NCBI RefSeq assembly: GCF_004352835.1
Contig: NZ_SJSB01000009.1
Coordinates: 62,001 to 126,000, forward strand
Source of the DNA: Marinomonas flavescens
Lineage (GTDB): Bacteria; Pseudomonadota; Gammaproteobacteria; Pseudomonadales; Marinomonadaceae
Direction of reading: 5' to 3'
Length of the DNA stretch: 64,000 nucleotides
In this document: positions 1-8,725 of the stretch, piece after piece
Layout of the letters: each line of letters opens with the position of its first letter
How positions within the stretch are numbered: the stretch's first letter is position 1
Program-made: the position numbers and the translations under genes
The notes under the pieces: generated by a model
What the model saw: the letters and a program-made list of their open reading frames with translations, nothing else
Databases searched by the model: none
What the model was told of the DNA's origin: nothing

Positions 1-464
1 TTACTCAAGTAAATGAACGTAATGGAGAAAGAATTGAGGTTAATAGCAACTCAAAAAATATTATTGTTCATTATCAAAAAAACAAAGATGCAAAAGTAAA
101 AACAGCAGATATTCCCTATAAACCAGGCATGATAGTAGACGCTGGTTTTAATGCGTTTGTGAAAGAATATTGGCAGTCTCTAGAAAATGACACAAAAATG
201 GACGTTCAGTTCATTGCTCCTAGTCGCCAATCTACCGTTGGCTTTACTGTGAGTCGAAGCTTATGTAAACCAGATACTCAAAAAGGCGCGGAATGTTTTG
301 CTCTTACGCCAGACTCATGGGTTGTTAGGATGTTAATAGATCCGATTTTATTAGCGTATGACCCAGAGACAAAACGCCTGCTACGTTTTACTGGTCGTGC
401 CAATATTGCAGATAAAAACGGCGATTATAAAGCGGTCGATATTCAGTATCATTATTTTAAGTGA
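1..464 (+). CDS. conserved hypothetical protein, 5' end outside window
   Basis: The frame starting at base 3 is open from the window edge to the stop at 462-464, so an internal ATG at 129 is probably not the true start and the gene is 5' truncated by the window. About 153 residues are visible. I do not recognise a named domain. The C-terminal part carries alternating hydrophobic and charged residues (for example LRFTGRANIADKNGDYKAVD near the end) suggestive of a beta-rich soluble or periplasmic protein. It lies 20 bp ahead of a DUF3833 lipoprotein on the same strand, so the two are probably cotranscribed envelope proteins. The function is unknown. Confidence 0.6.
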   Translation, partial: TQVNERNGERIEVNSNSKNIIVHYQKNKDAKVKTADIPYKPGMIVDAGFNAFVKEYWQSLENDTKMDVQFIAPSRQSTVGFTVSRSLCKPDTQKGAECFALTPDSWVVRMLIDPILLAYDPETKRLLRFTGRANIADKNGDYKAVDIQYHYFK

Positions 465-484
465 TCGGATAGAAGGAAGAGAAA

Positions 485-1039
485 ATGGCATTGCTCATGA
501 AACAAATGACGTGGTTAAAAACGCTGGTGTTTGCGAATTTCATTTTGCTGGCTGGCTGCTCGACGCCAGATGTTTCTGAATATGCTAAGAATACACCCAG
601 TTTCGCTTTGTCTAACTTTTTCTCTGGACCTCTCAAAGCTCATGGGATCTTAAAAAATCGCAGTGGTAAAGTGATTCGCTATTTTAATGCTGACCTATAT
701 GGTCAGTGGGAAAATGGAGTAGGAACGCTAAAAGAAAACTTCGTGTTTGATGATGGTGAAAAACAGCAGCGTACTTGGGTAATGACGCCAGATGAAAATG
801 GGCATTATACGGCAACAGCTAATGATGTTATTGGTAAGGGCATCATTAGCCAAGCGGGTAATGCTTTGTTTATGAAATACACGCTGCAAGTTCCGTATGA
901 CGGTGACCTTTTAGAGGTTAGCGTTGATGATCGAATGTATAGAGTGAACGAGAACGTGGTTATTAATGAATCGGTATTGAGTAAATTTGGTTTTGATGTG
1001 GGTTATCTTACTTTAGTTATTGAGAAAGTAGCGGACTAG
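485..1039 (+). CDS. DUF3833-family lipoprotein
   Basis: 184 residues. An N-terminal hydrophobic signal ends in a lipobox (LLAGC, Cys25), so the mature protein should be lipid-anchored. The rest matches the DUF3833 pattern as I know it: PDVSEYAKNTPSF after the lipid cysteine, FFSGPLKAHG, RSGKVIRYFNADLYG, and a closing SKFGFDVGYLTL segment. DUF3833 has no established function. The start at 485 has a purine-rich site (AAGGAAG, about 473-479) at good spacing; an in-frame ATG at 497 would shorten the signal. It follows the truncated gene by 20 bp and is followed by a DUF6164 gene, suggesting a small envelope-protein operon. Confidence 0.85.
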   Translation: MALLMKQMTWLKTLVFANFILLAGCSTPDVSEYAKNTPSFALSNFFSGPLKAHGILKNRSGKVIRYFNADLYGQWENGVGTLKENFVFDDGEKQQRTWVMTPDENGHYTATANDVIGKGIISQAGNALFMKYTLQVPYDGDLLEVSVDDRMYRVNENVVINESVLSKFGFDVGYLTLVIEKVAD

Positions 1040-1121
1040 AAACAAGCCAGACGATTGTATTTCACTAGAGCTTCTCTTATCCTTGCGCCGTTCTCTCCCT
1101 CTTGATAGTAAAAGGCGCGTT

Positions 1122-1472
1122 ATGGCTACTCTGGTTTTTCGACTCAAATATGTACCCGATGACGAAGCGGATGATATTCGCCAATTACTATTTGATAACG
1201 ATATTCCTTTTTACGAAACGTCTGCCGGACGCTGGCAAATATCCTTAGCGGGTATCTGGGTAAAAGATAAAGAGCACGCGACCGCAGCGCGAGCATTAAT
1301 TCGTGAGGATCAACTCAAACGAATGACGGATCGCAAGCCACCCACCCTTTGGGAATGGCTGGTGGGTTATGTTCAATACGCTCGCCAGAATCCGGCAGAG
1401 AGCGTGTTTACCTTATTCGCTATATTGATTGTCTTAAGTTTGTCTTTACTGCCTTTTTTCGCTTGGATTTAA
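1122..1472 (+). CDS. DUF6164-family small membrane protein
   Basis: 116 residues from the ATG at 1122. That start is preferred over the upstream TTG at 1083 because an AAAGG site lies 6 bases before it and because family members begin with a segment like MATLVFRLKYVPDDEADDIR. The N-terminal half looks like a small signal-transducing-type alpha/beta domain (DDIRQLLFDNDIPFYETSAG), and the C terminus is one hydrophobic segment (about residues 94-114) ending in FFAWI, so the protein is probably anchored in the inner membrane by its C terminus. Function is unknown for the family. It stands alone, 43 bp past the end of the DUF3833 gene plus a short leader. Confidence 0.75.
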   Translation: MATLVFRLKYVPDDEADDIRQLLFDNDIPFYETSAGRWQISLAGIWVKDKEHATAARALIREDQLKRMTDRKPPTLWEWLVGYVQYARQNPAESVFTLFAILIVLSLSLLPFFAWI

Positions 1473-1547
1473 ACGCGAAAAGCTCCTATCGAAAATAACC
1501 CTCTGACAATGGTTTTATTTAGCAATAACACTCTCTAACATCAGCAT

Positions 1548-2519
1548 TCAAGCCACTTTTAGTGGCTGTTGTTCCATGGCTGCTCGGTGCTTCTTCCTTT
1601 GAATAGACGCGCTAATAAATTGCACGCTTATCGCACTAACTACCACCATTAACATTCCAATTAAACTCAAAGCATCTGCATGTGACGATTGGATAATGTC
1701 AGGCCAAAATCCCCATGCCACGCAGACTTCCGTCAAAATAAAAGCGGTAACAGGCGTTAATGCAATGGCGGCACTGACTTGCACTGTTTGCCAATAACGT
1801 AACGCTTGCGCGAATGCTCCATAAGCGATGAGTGTATTAAGGCAGCAAAACGCCGCCACTATCGCATCGTTAAAAGACATGGACGCTAATTGGCTAGGCG
1901 ATGAAAAAGGCAGCATCACAACCAAGGCATACCAATAAATCGCCAGTAAAATATTAGAAGGGGCGAGTCTGGTAAATAGCGATTTTTGTAACAGCGCATA
2001 GAGAGACCAAGCTAATGCAGATACTTGAATAATGGCAAAACCAATCCAAATATTATTACTTTGCTCACTTGAAAATACAGGGTGAAAAAACACCAACATG
2101 CCAATACCAAGCAGAACAAAACAGCCCCATTGCTTGATGTGAATGGCTTCTTTCAAAAAGAAAAGGCCACCTAATGCTAAAAATAGTGGTGCAATTTGAA
2201 AGCTTAATTGAGCAGAACCTGGTAATAAAAACTGTAGGCTCCAAGCAAAACACGTGTAGTTGATGATCAAAAATGTCCCAGCAGAAAAAATGCGTAACCA
2301 GTCTTTTTTGGCCAATGTTTTGAACTCACCTAACTTCCCACGCTGCCATTGCCATAATCCTAAAATAATTCCTGCAACCGAGAAACGTAACCAAGTCAGG
2401 GTGATTGGATCTGAAAAGCCTGAAGACAGCTTTAGTGCAATCGGCAGCATGCCCCAAAAAAATACGGTAACGCCGCTAAAAAAGAGGCCGAATAAGAAAG
2501 TTTGTTTTGGCGTTAACAT
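1548..2519 (-). CDS. DMT-superfamily (EamA) transporter
   Basis: 323 residues with about ten hydrophobic segments in two repeats, the usual length and layout of EamA/RhaT-type drug/metabolite exporters in the inner membrane. The first repeat starts near residue 10 (LFGLFFSGVTVFFWGMLPIA) and the second near residue 160 (IGFAIIQVSALAWSLYALLQ). The substrate cannot be read from sequence; relatives export amino acids or other metabolites. It is divergent from a LysR gene at 2629, with a perfect palindrome between them, so it is probably the LysR target. The short basic C-terminal tail (QRKKHR) should be cytoplasmic. Confidence 0.85.
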   Translation of the reverse strand: MLTPKQTFLFGLFFSGVTVFFWGMLPIALKLSSGFSDPITLTWLRFSVAGIILGLWQWQRGKLGEFKTLAKKDWLRIFSAGTFLIINYTCFAWSLQFLLPGSAQLSFQIAPLFLALGGLFFLKEAIHIKQWGCFVLLGIGMLVFFHPVFSSEQSNNIWIGFAIIQVSALAWSLYALLQKSLFTRLAPSNILLAIYWYALVVMLPFSSPSQLASMSFNDAIVAAFCCLNTLIAYGAFAQALRYWQTVQVSAAIALTPVTAFILTEVCVAWGFWPDIIQSSHADALSLIGMLMVVVSAISVQFISASIQRKKHRAAMEQQPLKVA

Positions 2520-2584
2520 AACGATGATCCTAAGAAAAAGTTATTCCGAACTTGCATCATGGCTTCCCCTTACGATTAAATCCA

Positions 2585-2612
2585 ATGCATAATAGTTCTA
2601 ACTATTATGCAT
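2585..2612. promoter_or_regulatory. 28-bp perfect palindrome, candidate LysR operator
   Basis: The 13-bp arms ATGCATAATAGTT and AACTATTATGCAT are exact reverse complements separated by CT. The palindrome sits between the divergent DMT transporter and LysR genes and ends 16 bp before the LysR start. LysR regulators usually bind interrupted T-N11-A palindromes in such divergent regions, so autoregulation and control of the exporter are inferred. Confidence 0.6.
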
Positions 2613-2628
2613 AAATCGGATTTTACTT

Positions 2629-3567
2629 ATGGTTCCCAGCACGTTACAGCATTTGGATTTGAAATCGTTAACAGGGCTTTTATATTTACTTGAAGAACGC
2701 AATGTTGGGCGGGCGGCAGATCGTTTATTTTTGAGTCAATCTGCGATGAGTCGATTGCTAAATCGTTTACGTGATGCGTTCGATGATCCCTTGTTTGTTC
2801 GTACCTCAAAAGAGATGGTGCCAACGTCAAAAGCTTTAGCATTAGAGGCGCCTTTGAAGTTGATGTTAGAGCAAATGGCTGGCTTATGGACAGAGTCTGA
2901 ATTCCAACCGCAAAGTAGCCGTCGTACCTTTCGTATGCAAACAACCCATTATCAAGCACAAGCTTATATGCCTGCGATTGCCGAGCAATTTTATCGAGAA
3001 GCCCCATTCGCCTCACTAGAAACGAGCACACTGACGGAAACTAGCTTGCTTAATCAAGCGGAGCACTCTCTCGATGTGGCATTGTGCAGTGATTATATTC
3101 AGCTGCCAAACCGCTTTGAGAAAATGCTGTTAGGCCACGAGAAATTCCGTTGCATTATGTCATCTAATCATGAGCTGGCTGACAGAGAAAGCATCACCTT
3201 GGATGATTATCTATCCTACTCTCATGTCTTAGTAAACCTAGGTGTAGGAGGGGCTAATCCAATCATTAGTGATGCCTTACTTGGTGATCGTGCGCGCGAA
3301 CGGCATTTTGCCTTCCGTACGCCTTATATGTTGGCGGCGCTTGAGACTGTGGGTAGAACATCCTTGTTAATGAGTAATAGTGGCTTACTTCCAGAGCGTT
3401 TTAGAGAGCAATTTGGTTTGGTAATAAAAGATTTACCAATGGACTTTCCGTTTATTAATTACTACTCAAGCTGGCCAAAATCTGTCGGAAATGATCCAGG
3501 TGTTATTTGGTTTAGAGGTATTTGTGAGCGGGTTGTTAAAGACCTAATTCCTTACCCTGCGATTTAG
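2629..3567 (+). CDS. LysR-family transcriptional regulator
   Basis: 312 residues. The N terminus is a LysR winged helix-turn-helix (about residues 6-65: LKSLTGLLYLLEERNVGRAADRLFLSQSAMSRLLNRLRDAFDDPLFVR in two readable parts), followed by a periplasmic-binding-protein-like effector domain. The FVRTSKEMVPTSKA linker is typical of the NodD/LeuO-like branch. It is transcribed away from the DMT exporter with a perfect palindrome between, so it most likely controls that exporter and itself. The ribosome site is weak (CGGA, 8 bases upstream). The ligand is not predictable. Confidence 0.92.
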   Translation: MVPSTLQHLDLKSLTGLLYLLEERNVGRAADRLFLSQSAMSRLLNRLRDAFDDPLFVRTSKEMVPTSKALALEAPLKLMLEQMAGLWTESEFQPQSSRRTFRMQTTHYQAQAYMPAIAEQFYREAPFASLETSTLTETSLLNQAEHSLDVALCSDYIQLPNRFEKMLLGHEKFRCIMSSNHELADRESITLDDYLSYSHVLVNLGVGGANPIISDALLGDRARERHFAFRTPYMLAALETVGRTSLLMSNSGLLPERFREQFGLVIKDLPMDFPFINYYSSWPKSVGNDPGVIWFRGICERVVKDLIPYPAI

Positions 3568-3639
3568 CTCTAAATGCTTGTTAGTCCACCTTAAAGGTAA
3601 ATTCAGTTATACTGACGTTTTGATAAAATTGACGGCATT

Positions 3640-4635
3640 ATGGCGGCATTGAAAAATAAGCAATCGAAAGGTCAGCGTACTAATAAGCTCGAATTACACC
3701 CTCGTAATCCTCATCAGGCGCGTTATGATTTTGCGCTGTTAGCGGATTCATGCCCTGAGCTTTCCCACTATATTAAGCTTAATCAATATGGCAATGAATC
3801 AGTTGATTTTGCCAATCCCGCCGCTGTCAAAACATTAAATCGTGCTCTATTAAGCCATTTTTATGGCGTGGCGTTTTGGGATATTCCACCTGGCTATCTG
3901 TGCCCACCTATTCCAGGACGAGCAGATTATATTCACTACCTTGCCGATTTATTGGCAAACAGTAATAAAGGTGTGATTCCTAGAGGAAAAAGTGTCAGAG
4001 CGCTGGATGTGGGAGTCGGTGCAAATTGTGTTTACCCTATTATTGGTCATCAAGAATATGGCTGGCAGTTCGTTGGCTCAGACGTTAACCCTATTGCCGT
4101 GGCAACCTGTGACACCATTATTAAATCAAACGCTTGTTTGAAAGGCGCGGTGAGCGTTCGCTTGCAAAACAATACGGCGACGTTATTTGCTGGTATTTGG
4201 AAAGAGCAAGAGCGCTTTGATGTGGTGCTTTGTAACCCTCCATTTCACACTAGTGAAGCTGCTATGCAGGATGAATCAAAACGTAAATGGCGGGGTGTAA
4301 AAGGAAAAGAATCTACAAAGTCCACGACCACTAAGCCGGTGCTAAATTTTGGTGGAACTGCGCCTGAACTATGGTGTGACGGTGGCGAAGCGGGTTTTGT
4401 CTCACGTATGATTAAAGAGAGTGTTCACTATTCTGATCGCTGTTTTTGGTTTACTTCATTGGTTGCCAGACAAAGTAATCTGGATGCTATTTATCGCACA
4501 CTAAAAGAAGTGGGAGCACGACAAATAAAAACCATAGAAATGGCGCAAGGGCAAAAAATTAGCCGCTTTGTGGCTTGGAGCTTTTTACAAGACAGCCAAA
4601 TAGATTACTGGCAAGACAACTACTGGCAGTCTTAA
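3640..4635 (+). CDS. rlmF: 23S rRNA (adenine1618-N6)-methyltransferase
   Basis: 331 residues, close to the family's usual length. RlmF uses S-adenosylmethionine to methylate N6 of A1618 of 23S rRNA. The N terminus is the family's characteristic RNA-binding stretch (LHPRNPHQARYDFALL), ALDVGVGANC at about 121-130 is the cofactor-binding loop, and NPPFHTS at 199-205 is the N6-adenine methyltransferase catalytic motif. Its last 27 bases (4605-4631) recur exactly at 13328-13354, framing the island that follows. A palindrome starts one base after its stop codon. Confidence 0.95.
   Translation: MAALKNKQSKGQRTNKLELHPRNPHQARYDFALLADSCPELSHYIKLNQYGNESVDFANPAAVKTLNRALLSHFYGVAFWDIPPGYLCPPIPGRADYIHYLADLLANSNKGVIPRGKSVRALDVGVGANCVYPIIGHQEYGWQFVGSDVNPIAVATCDTIIKSNACLKGAVSVRLQNNTATLFAGIWKEQERFDVVLCNPPFHTSEAAMQDESKRKWRGVKGKESTKSTTTKPVLNFGGTAPELWCDGGEAGFVSRMIKESVHYSDRCFWFTSLVARQSNLDAIYRTLKEVGARQIKTIEMAQGQKISRFVAWSFLQDSQIDYWQDNYWQS
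4605..4631 (+). repeat. rlmF: 27-bp direct repeat, left copy (3' end of rlmF)
   Basis: The final 27 coding bases before the last rlmF codon, from TTACTGGCAAG to GGCAGTC, are repeated exactly at 13328-13354 in the same orientation. The copy is outside any gene. Duplication of a gene's 3' end on both sides of an accessory segment is the usual mark of island insertion at that gene, but no integrase is visible between the copies. Confidence 0.85.
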
Positions 4636-4661
4636 TTCCTAATCTACCTGTAGATTAGGAA
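4636..4661. repeat. 26-bp perfect palindrome at island left junction
   Basis: Arms TTCCTAATCTAC and GTAGATTAGGAA with a CT centre, directly after the rlmF stop and 16 bp before the end of the convergent GntR gene. It has no T-run, so it is a poor intrinsic terminator. It could be a bidirectional pause hairpin, a protein-binding site, or part of the attachment site. Confidence 0.6.
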
Positions 4662-4677
4662 AATGCAGGAATGGCAA

Positions 4678-5415
4678 CTACAAGTCAGCATGATTAATTG
4701 CTTCTATTGTTGTTTTATATACACTTTCTATATGGCTTAACATTGCCTCTTCGGCTTTTTCAGGATTCTTTTCTGAAAGAGCTCTATAAATTTCCATATG
4801 CTCTAAATAACTTTTCTCTATTGACCCTTCTTTTCTCATAACCATACGTCGAAAGTTCAAACCATAGCGGTATAAATCTTCTGCATAGCCTACAAGAATA
4901 GAGTTCCCAGAGTACTCTGATATTATTTTATGGAAACTCTTATCTGATAACTGAAAGTGAACAGGTTCATCAAAAAGCTTTTTTTGTTGGTCAAGCAAGT
5001 TGTTAAGCTCTTTCAGACCTTTTTCATCTATCTTTACAGCTGCACTCCGAGCTATCGCTGACTCAACGACTCTTCTACTTTCAAAAACAGAGTGAACATC
5101 ATAATTATTTACCTCTATTGAGTTTAGCTCTGGGAGTAATACAAGGCATCGATTAAGAGCCTCTTCATTACGAACGACTCTTGTTTTTGATCCATGTGAT
5201 ACACTAATTAGTCCGTAAGCAGAAATAATAGATAAAGCACCTCTTACAGTTTCCCTACTGACTCCAAACATCCCACCTAATTCTCGCTCAGAAGGTAGAA
5301 CATCATCATGCTGCAATAAGCCAGTAAATATCATTTCTAAGATCTTACCTGCTAAGACATCTTTTTTAGTTTTATTCTTAAGCGTTTTCTCAAACAAAAA
5401 AGCATTATTACTCAT
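4678..5415 (-). CDS. GntR-family regulator, FadR/FCD subfamily
   Basis: 245 residues from the ATG at 5415; the longer frame to 5424 would use TTG with no better ribosome site. The N terminus is a GntR winged helix (LPSERELGGMFGVSRETVRG at about 40-60), and the C terminus is an all-helical FCD ligand domain with a HxxxxD/H-type metal pocket (histidines in DKSFHKI, LEHMEIY and LSHIESV). FCD regulators commonly respond to sugar acids or carboxylates. It is encoded at the left end of the island and in the same direction as the sugar-acid operon but separated from it by about 450 bp, so it is probably its repressor, expressed from its own promoter. Confidence 0.9.
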   Translation of the reverse strand: MSNNAFLFEKTLKNKTKKDVLAGKILEMIFTGLLQHDDVLPSERELGGMFGVSRETVRGALSIISAYGLISVSHGSKTRVVRNEEALNRCLVLLPELNSIEVNNYDVHSVFESRRVVESAIARSAAVKIDEKGLKELNNLLDQQKKLFDEPVHFQLSDKSFHKIISEYSGNSILVGYAEDLYRYGLNFRRMVMRKEGSIEKSYLEHMEIYRALSEKNPEKAEEAMLSHIESVYKTTIEAINHADL

Positions 5416-5822
5416 TAACACCAACTATATAATTTATTCGCACACTAACCTTTATAGATTAGTCATGAGAAGCAAGTCAAAACCTCGGAAGGTTAATAGA
5501 CATTGCATAGATTACAAAGGAAACTACGATTAAGAGGTCGCAGAGTGATCAGAGGCTGTTACTCAGCTAAATAGCACAATATGCCACTTTTAATGATGTT
5601 CTCTGCCTCTAAAGAAGTCGATTTAGCCTTGTTTAGAGGACTTTAAACGGATTAATTCCTTACGGCTCGTATTATCAGGCCAATTATAAAAACCTTAGCT
5701 AAGGCAAACAGCATCGTCAGTTTTTGCTGTCGGCAAAAGAGGGTTAATGTGACATGACCAGACTCAAAAATTTAAAATGAATTGTCTCATGGAAAGAGCT
5801 TGTTAGCATCTACCTAAAATTT
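5416..5822. other. intergenic stretch, no gene seen
   Basis: About 400 bp between the GntR gene and the terminator of the sugar-acid operon. I find no credible reading frame on either strand. It contains a small palindrome (CCTTAGCTAAGG near 5690) and one copy of a short repeat, ATGAATTGTCTCAT at 5777-5790, that recurs at 13041-13054 near the other end of the island. It must hold the GntR promoter (reading left from about 5450); no consensus boxes stand out. Confidence 0.5.
5777..5790 (+). repeat. short direct repeat, left copy
   Basis: ATGAATTGTCTCAT is identical at 13041-13054, and the following bases are similar in both copies (GAGCTT eight bases on). Both copies lie in noncoding DNA inside the island ends, in the same orientation. 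Confidence 0.6.
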
Positions 5823-5857
5823 TTGTGCTAATGGTTACAAAGTAACCATTAGCACAA
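5823..5857 (-). terminator. stem-loop terminator of the sugar-acid operon
   Basis: A perfect 16-bp stem with an AAA loop (5823-5838 and 5842-5857) begins 7 bp after the aldehyde dehydrogenase stop. Read leftward it is followed by AAAATTTT, a weak U-tract, so termination may be only partial or the hairpin may protect the mRNA 3' end. Confidence 0.7.
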
Positions 5858-5864
5858 CTAAAAG

Positions 5865-7397
5865 TTACGTATTGAGTGAGCAACCCGGTAGCAATTCTTG
5901 TGGAACGTCTTGATAGCATACAGGTCTCAAAAAACGATCAATTGCTGCCGTACCAACCGAAGTTGTTCGACTATCAGATGTTGCAGGGTATGGTCCTCCG
6001 TGTACCATTGAGCTACAGACTTCAACACCTGTTCCGAACCCATTAAATAGAACCCTGCCTACCTTAAGTTCAAGATCTTTTAGGAGTCTGCTAGCCAACA
6101 CCTCATCACCTTCACTTATATGTATCGCGCCAGTAAGCTGACCTTCCAAAGAGTCTGTCACGTTAAGAACTTCATCAAAATCCTTGCAGCGAAGAATTAA
6201 TGTGGCCGCACCAAAAATCTCATTTGAAAGTTCTTGTTGCTCGATAAAATCTGCTGCTTTTGCTTCAAACAAAGTTGGTGAACACTGACTTTCACCTTCA
6301 CCAGTTTCACCTCGTGCTATTAATGAAACGGATTTATTCTCTATAAGCTGCTTTACCCCATGTTGAAAGGCGTTATGAATACCTTCAGTTAGCATGGTTT
6401 GGCTTGTTGAACCTTCAATTAATGATTTAGATTCTTTAATAAAAGATTCGAGGCCATCACTATCGATAGCTAAAATTAATCCAGGACTTGTACAAAATTG
6501 CCCAGCCCCCATTGTCTGCGCTGTAACAAAGTTTTTTGCGATATTTTTAGCATTATGATCAAGTGCCTTAGGTAACAAATAAACAGGGTTGATACTGCTC
6601 ATCTCTGCGTATACAGGAATTGGTTCTTTTCTCTGTTGTGCTAAGGTAGTGAGTGCTGTACCACCAGAACGAGAACCGGTAAAACCAACGGCTTTTATAC
6701 GATGATCTTTGACAAGTGCCGAGCCGATTTCATTTCCTGATCCATAAAGCATAGAGAATACACCTTCTGGCATCCCTGTAGTCTTAGCTGCATCTTGAAC
6801 TGCTAAAGCAACTAATTCAGAAGTACCTGGATGAGCTGAATGAGCTTTAACGATTACAGGTGCTCCAGCAGCTAAAGCGGATGCTGTATCCCCACCAGCC
6901 ACAGAAAAAGCCAAAGGAAAATTACTAGCACCAAAGATGGTTACAGGACCTAAAGCAATTTTTTGATAACGTAAATCTGATCTTGGCAATGGCTTTCTGT
7001 CGGGCATTGCTTCATCAATTCGAATATCTAAGTACTTTCCTTCTAGAACAACTGATGCAAATAATCTCAGCTGACTACATGTGCGAGCACGCTCTCCTTC
7101 AAGCCTTGCTTTTGGCAAACCTGTTTCTAACATTGCTCGACTTATTAGAACTTCGCCCAACCCTTCTATATTAGAAGCAATAGCATTTAAGAAACTTGCT
7201 CTTTCTTTGAGCGTTGAATGCCTATAATCTTTAAAGGCAGACCAAGCTAAACTACAAGCTTTATCTACAAGTTCGACATTTGCAGATGCAAAACCTGGTT
7301 CGATGTTCTGACCAGTATAAGGGTTTTTAGCTTTGATGGATGCGCCGCTACCTTTAACTTTTTTAAAACCAATAATCATATTTCCATTAATTTTCAT
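5865..7397 (-). CDS. aldehyde dehydrogenase, alpha-ketoglutarate-semialdehyde type
   Basis: 510 residues from the ATG at 7397, chosen because GGAGG lies 5 bases upstream; the GTG at 7409 overlaps that site. It has the NAD(P)-dependent aldehyde dehydrogenase fold with Asn159 (GASNFPL), Glu265 (YAEMSS) and catalytic Cys302 (GQFCTSPG). The FGASNFPLAFSVAGGDTASA stretch is characteristic of 2,5-dioxovalerate (alpha-ketoglutarate semialdehyde) dehydrogenases. The enzyme oxidises the semialdehyde to 2-oxoglutarate, the last step of oxidative pentonate or hexarate breakdown. It is the last gene of the leftward operon, 20 bp after dctM. The family assignment is firm; the exact substrate is inferred from context. 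Confidence 0.88.
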   Translation of the reverse strand: MKINGNMIIGFKKVKGSGASIKAKNPYTGQNIEPGFASANVELVDKACSLAWSAFKDYRHSTLKERASFLNAIASNIEGLGEVLISRAMLETGLPKARLEGERARTCSQLRLFASVVLEGKYLDIRIDEAMPDRKPLPRSDLRYQKIALGPVTIFGASNFPLAFSVAGGDTASALAAGAPVIVKAHSAHPGTSELVALAVQDAAKTTGMPEGVFSMLYGSGNEIGSALVKDHRIKAVGFTGSRSGGTALTTLAQQRKEPIPVYAEMSSINPVYLLPKALDHNAKNIAKNFVTAQTMGAGQFCTSPGLILAIDSDGLESFIKESKSLIEGSTSQTMLTEGIHNAFQHGVKQLIENKSVSLIARGETGEGESQCSPTLFEAKAADFIEQQELSNEIFGAATLILRCKDFDEVLNVTDSLEGQLTGAIHISEGDEVLASRLLKDLELKVGRVLFNGFGTGVEVCSSMVHGGPYPATSDSRTTSVGTAAIDRFLRPVCYQDVPQELLPGCSLNT

Positions 7398-7417
7398 ATA
7401 TTCCTCCACGCAATTAA

Positions 7418-8710
7418 TTAAAGTAAATTAACCAGAAATAAGAAACTTTCTGGGAAGTAAGATGTTATTAACAAGACAATCAACATACTAAAACCAAATG
7501 GTAAAATAGCTTTACTAATTTGATTTACACTGACTTTAGAAACAGAGCTGGCAACAAAAAGGTTTACTCCAAGTGGAGGTGTGCAAAAACCAATAGCTAG
7601 ATTAACTGTCATAATTACGCCGAAAGAGAGGGGGCCCACACCCGCAGCGACTGCTACCGGGAGTAGAATTGGGGTTAGTATAATAATCGCTGCAATTGTT
7701 TCCATGAACATGCCAACAATCAGTAGCAAAAGGTTGAGCATTGCAATTATGATAATTGGATTGTCAGAGACACTCTGAAGTGCCATTGCTACTTGCTGGG
7801 GAACTTCTGCAATTGTTACTAGTCGACCAAATGCGATCGAAAAAAGTACTAACGACAAAATTCGTGCGCTTACTTTTGCGCTGGAAAAAAGAAGGTCGTA
7901 TAACTGTTTTAAGGTAAGCTCTTTATATACAAAAATACTGATAATAATAGCATATACAACCGCCACAGCACCTGCCTCAGTTGGAGTAAATACCCCTCCA
8001 TAAATACCGCCAAGAATTATTAGAGGTGTGAGTAGTGCCCAGAAAGCATTCTTAAAAACACTAATAGTCGATTCTTTAATCAAGTCTGCTGAGAGGTTAC
8101 GACTCTCATGATTATCTAATGACTTCCCTATGATAATTCGGCTAGTTATTGCAAACAGTATCCCTAATAAAATCCCAGGAACAATTCCTGCTAGGAACAG
8201 AGCTCCTATTGATACGTTAGCACTCACACCATAAACGATCATTGGGATACTTGGAGGTATTAAAACCCCAATCATTCCTGATGAAGCCGTAAGTGCTGAA
8301 GAAAAATCTTTTTTATATCCAAGTGTATGCATTTGTGGAATTAGGTTTGAGCCTACAGCGGCTACTGTCGCTGGAGCTGAACCAGAGATAGCAGCGAAAA
8401 ACATCGATGCTAAAATGTTTACATAAGCCATTCCTGCTCTAACTTTACCAACTAAATGAAAAGCTAAATTGACTAATCTTTTAGACAAGCCCCCTGTTTG
8501 CATAACCTCACCCGCAAGCACAAAAAGCGGAACTGCTATTAAGGTGAATGAGTCTGACAAACTGATCATTGAGCTTATTAATGAGCTAATAGGTGGGGCA
8601 CCTGGAACTGTAATAATAGTTATTAAAACAGAAATCCCCAATGCTATTGCTACAGGAAAGTTCAATAGCAGAGCCATTCCTAAAACACAAAAAAGAACAA
8701 TACTAAGCAT
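7418..8710 (-). CDS. dctM: TRAP transporter large permease
   Basis: 430 residues and about twelve membrane segments, the normal size of DctM. It is the ion-coupled membrane subunit of a tripartite (TRAP) importer working with a periplasmic binding protein. Family marks include the SGSAPATVAAVGSNLIP segment and GVLIPPSIPMIVYG near the middle, and GFCTPPLGVNLFVASSV near the end. It lies 15 bp after dctQ in the sugar-acid operon. The substrate follows the binding protein (9246-10247), probably a sugar acid. Confidence 0.95.
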   Translation of the reverse strand: MLSIVLFCVLGMALLLNFPVAIALGISVLITIITVPGAPPISSLISSMISLSDSFTLIAVPLFVLAGEVMQTGGLSKRLVNLAFHLVGKVRAGMAYVNILASMFFAAISGSAPATVAAVGSNLIPQMHTLGYKKDFSSALTASSGMIGVLIPPSIPMIVYGVSANVSIGALFLAGIVPGILLGILFAITSRIIIGKSLDNHESRNLSADLIKESTISVFKNAFWALLTPLIILGGIYGGVFTPTEAGAVAVVYAIIISIFVYKELTLKQLYDLLFSSAKVSARILSLVLFSIAFGRLVTIAEVPQQVAMALQSVSDNPIIIIAMLNLLLLIVGMFMETIAAIIILTPILLPVAVAAGVGPLSFGVIMTVNLAIGFCTPPLGVNLFVASSVSKVSVNQISKAILPFGFSMLIVLLITSYFPESFLFLVNLL

Positions 8711-8725
8711 AGAGTTTATTCCTAT

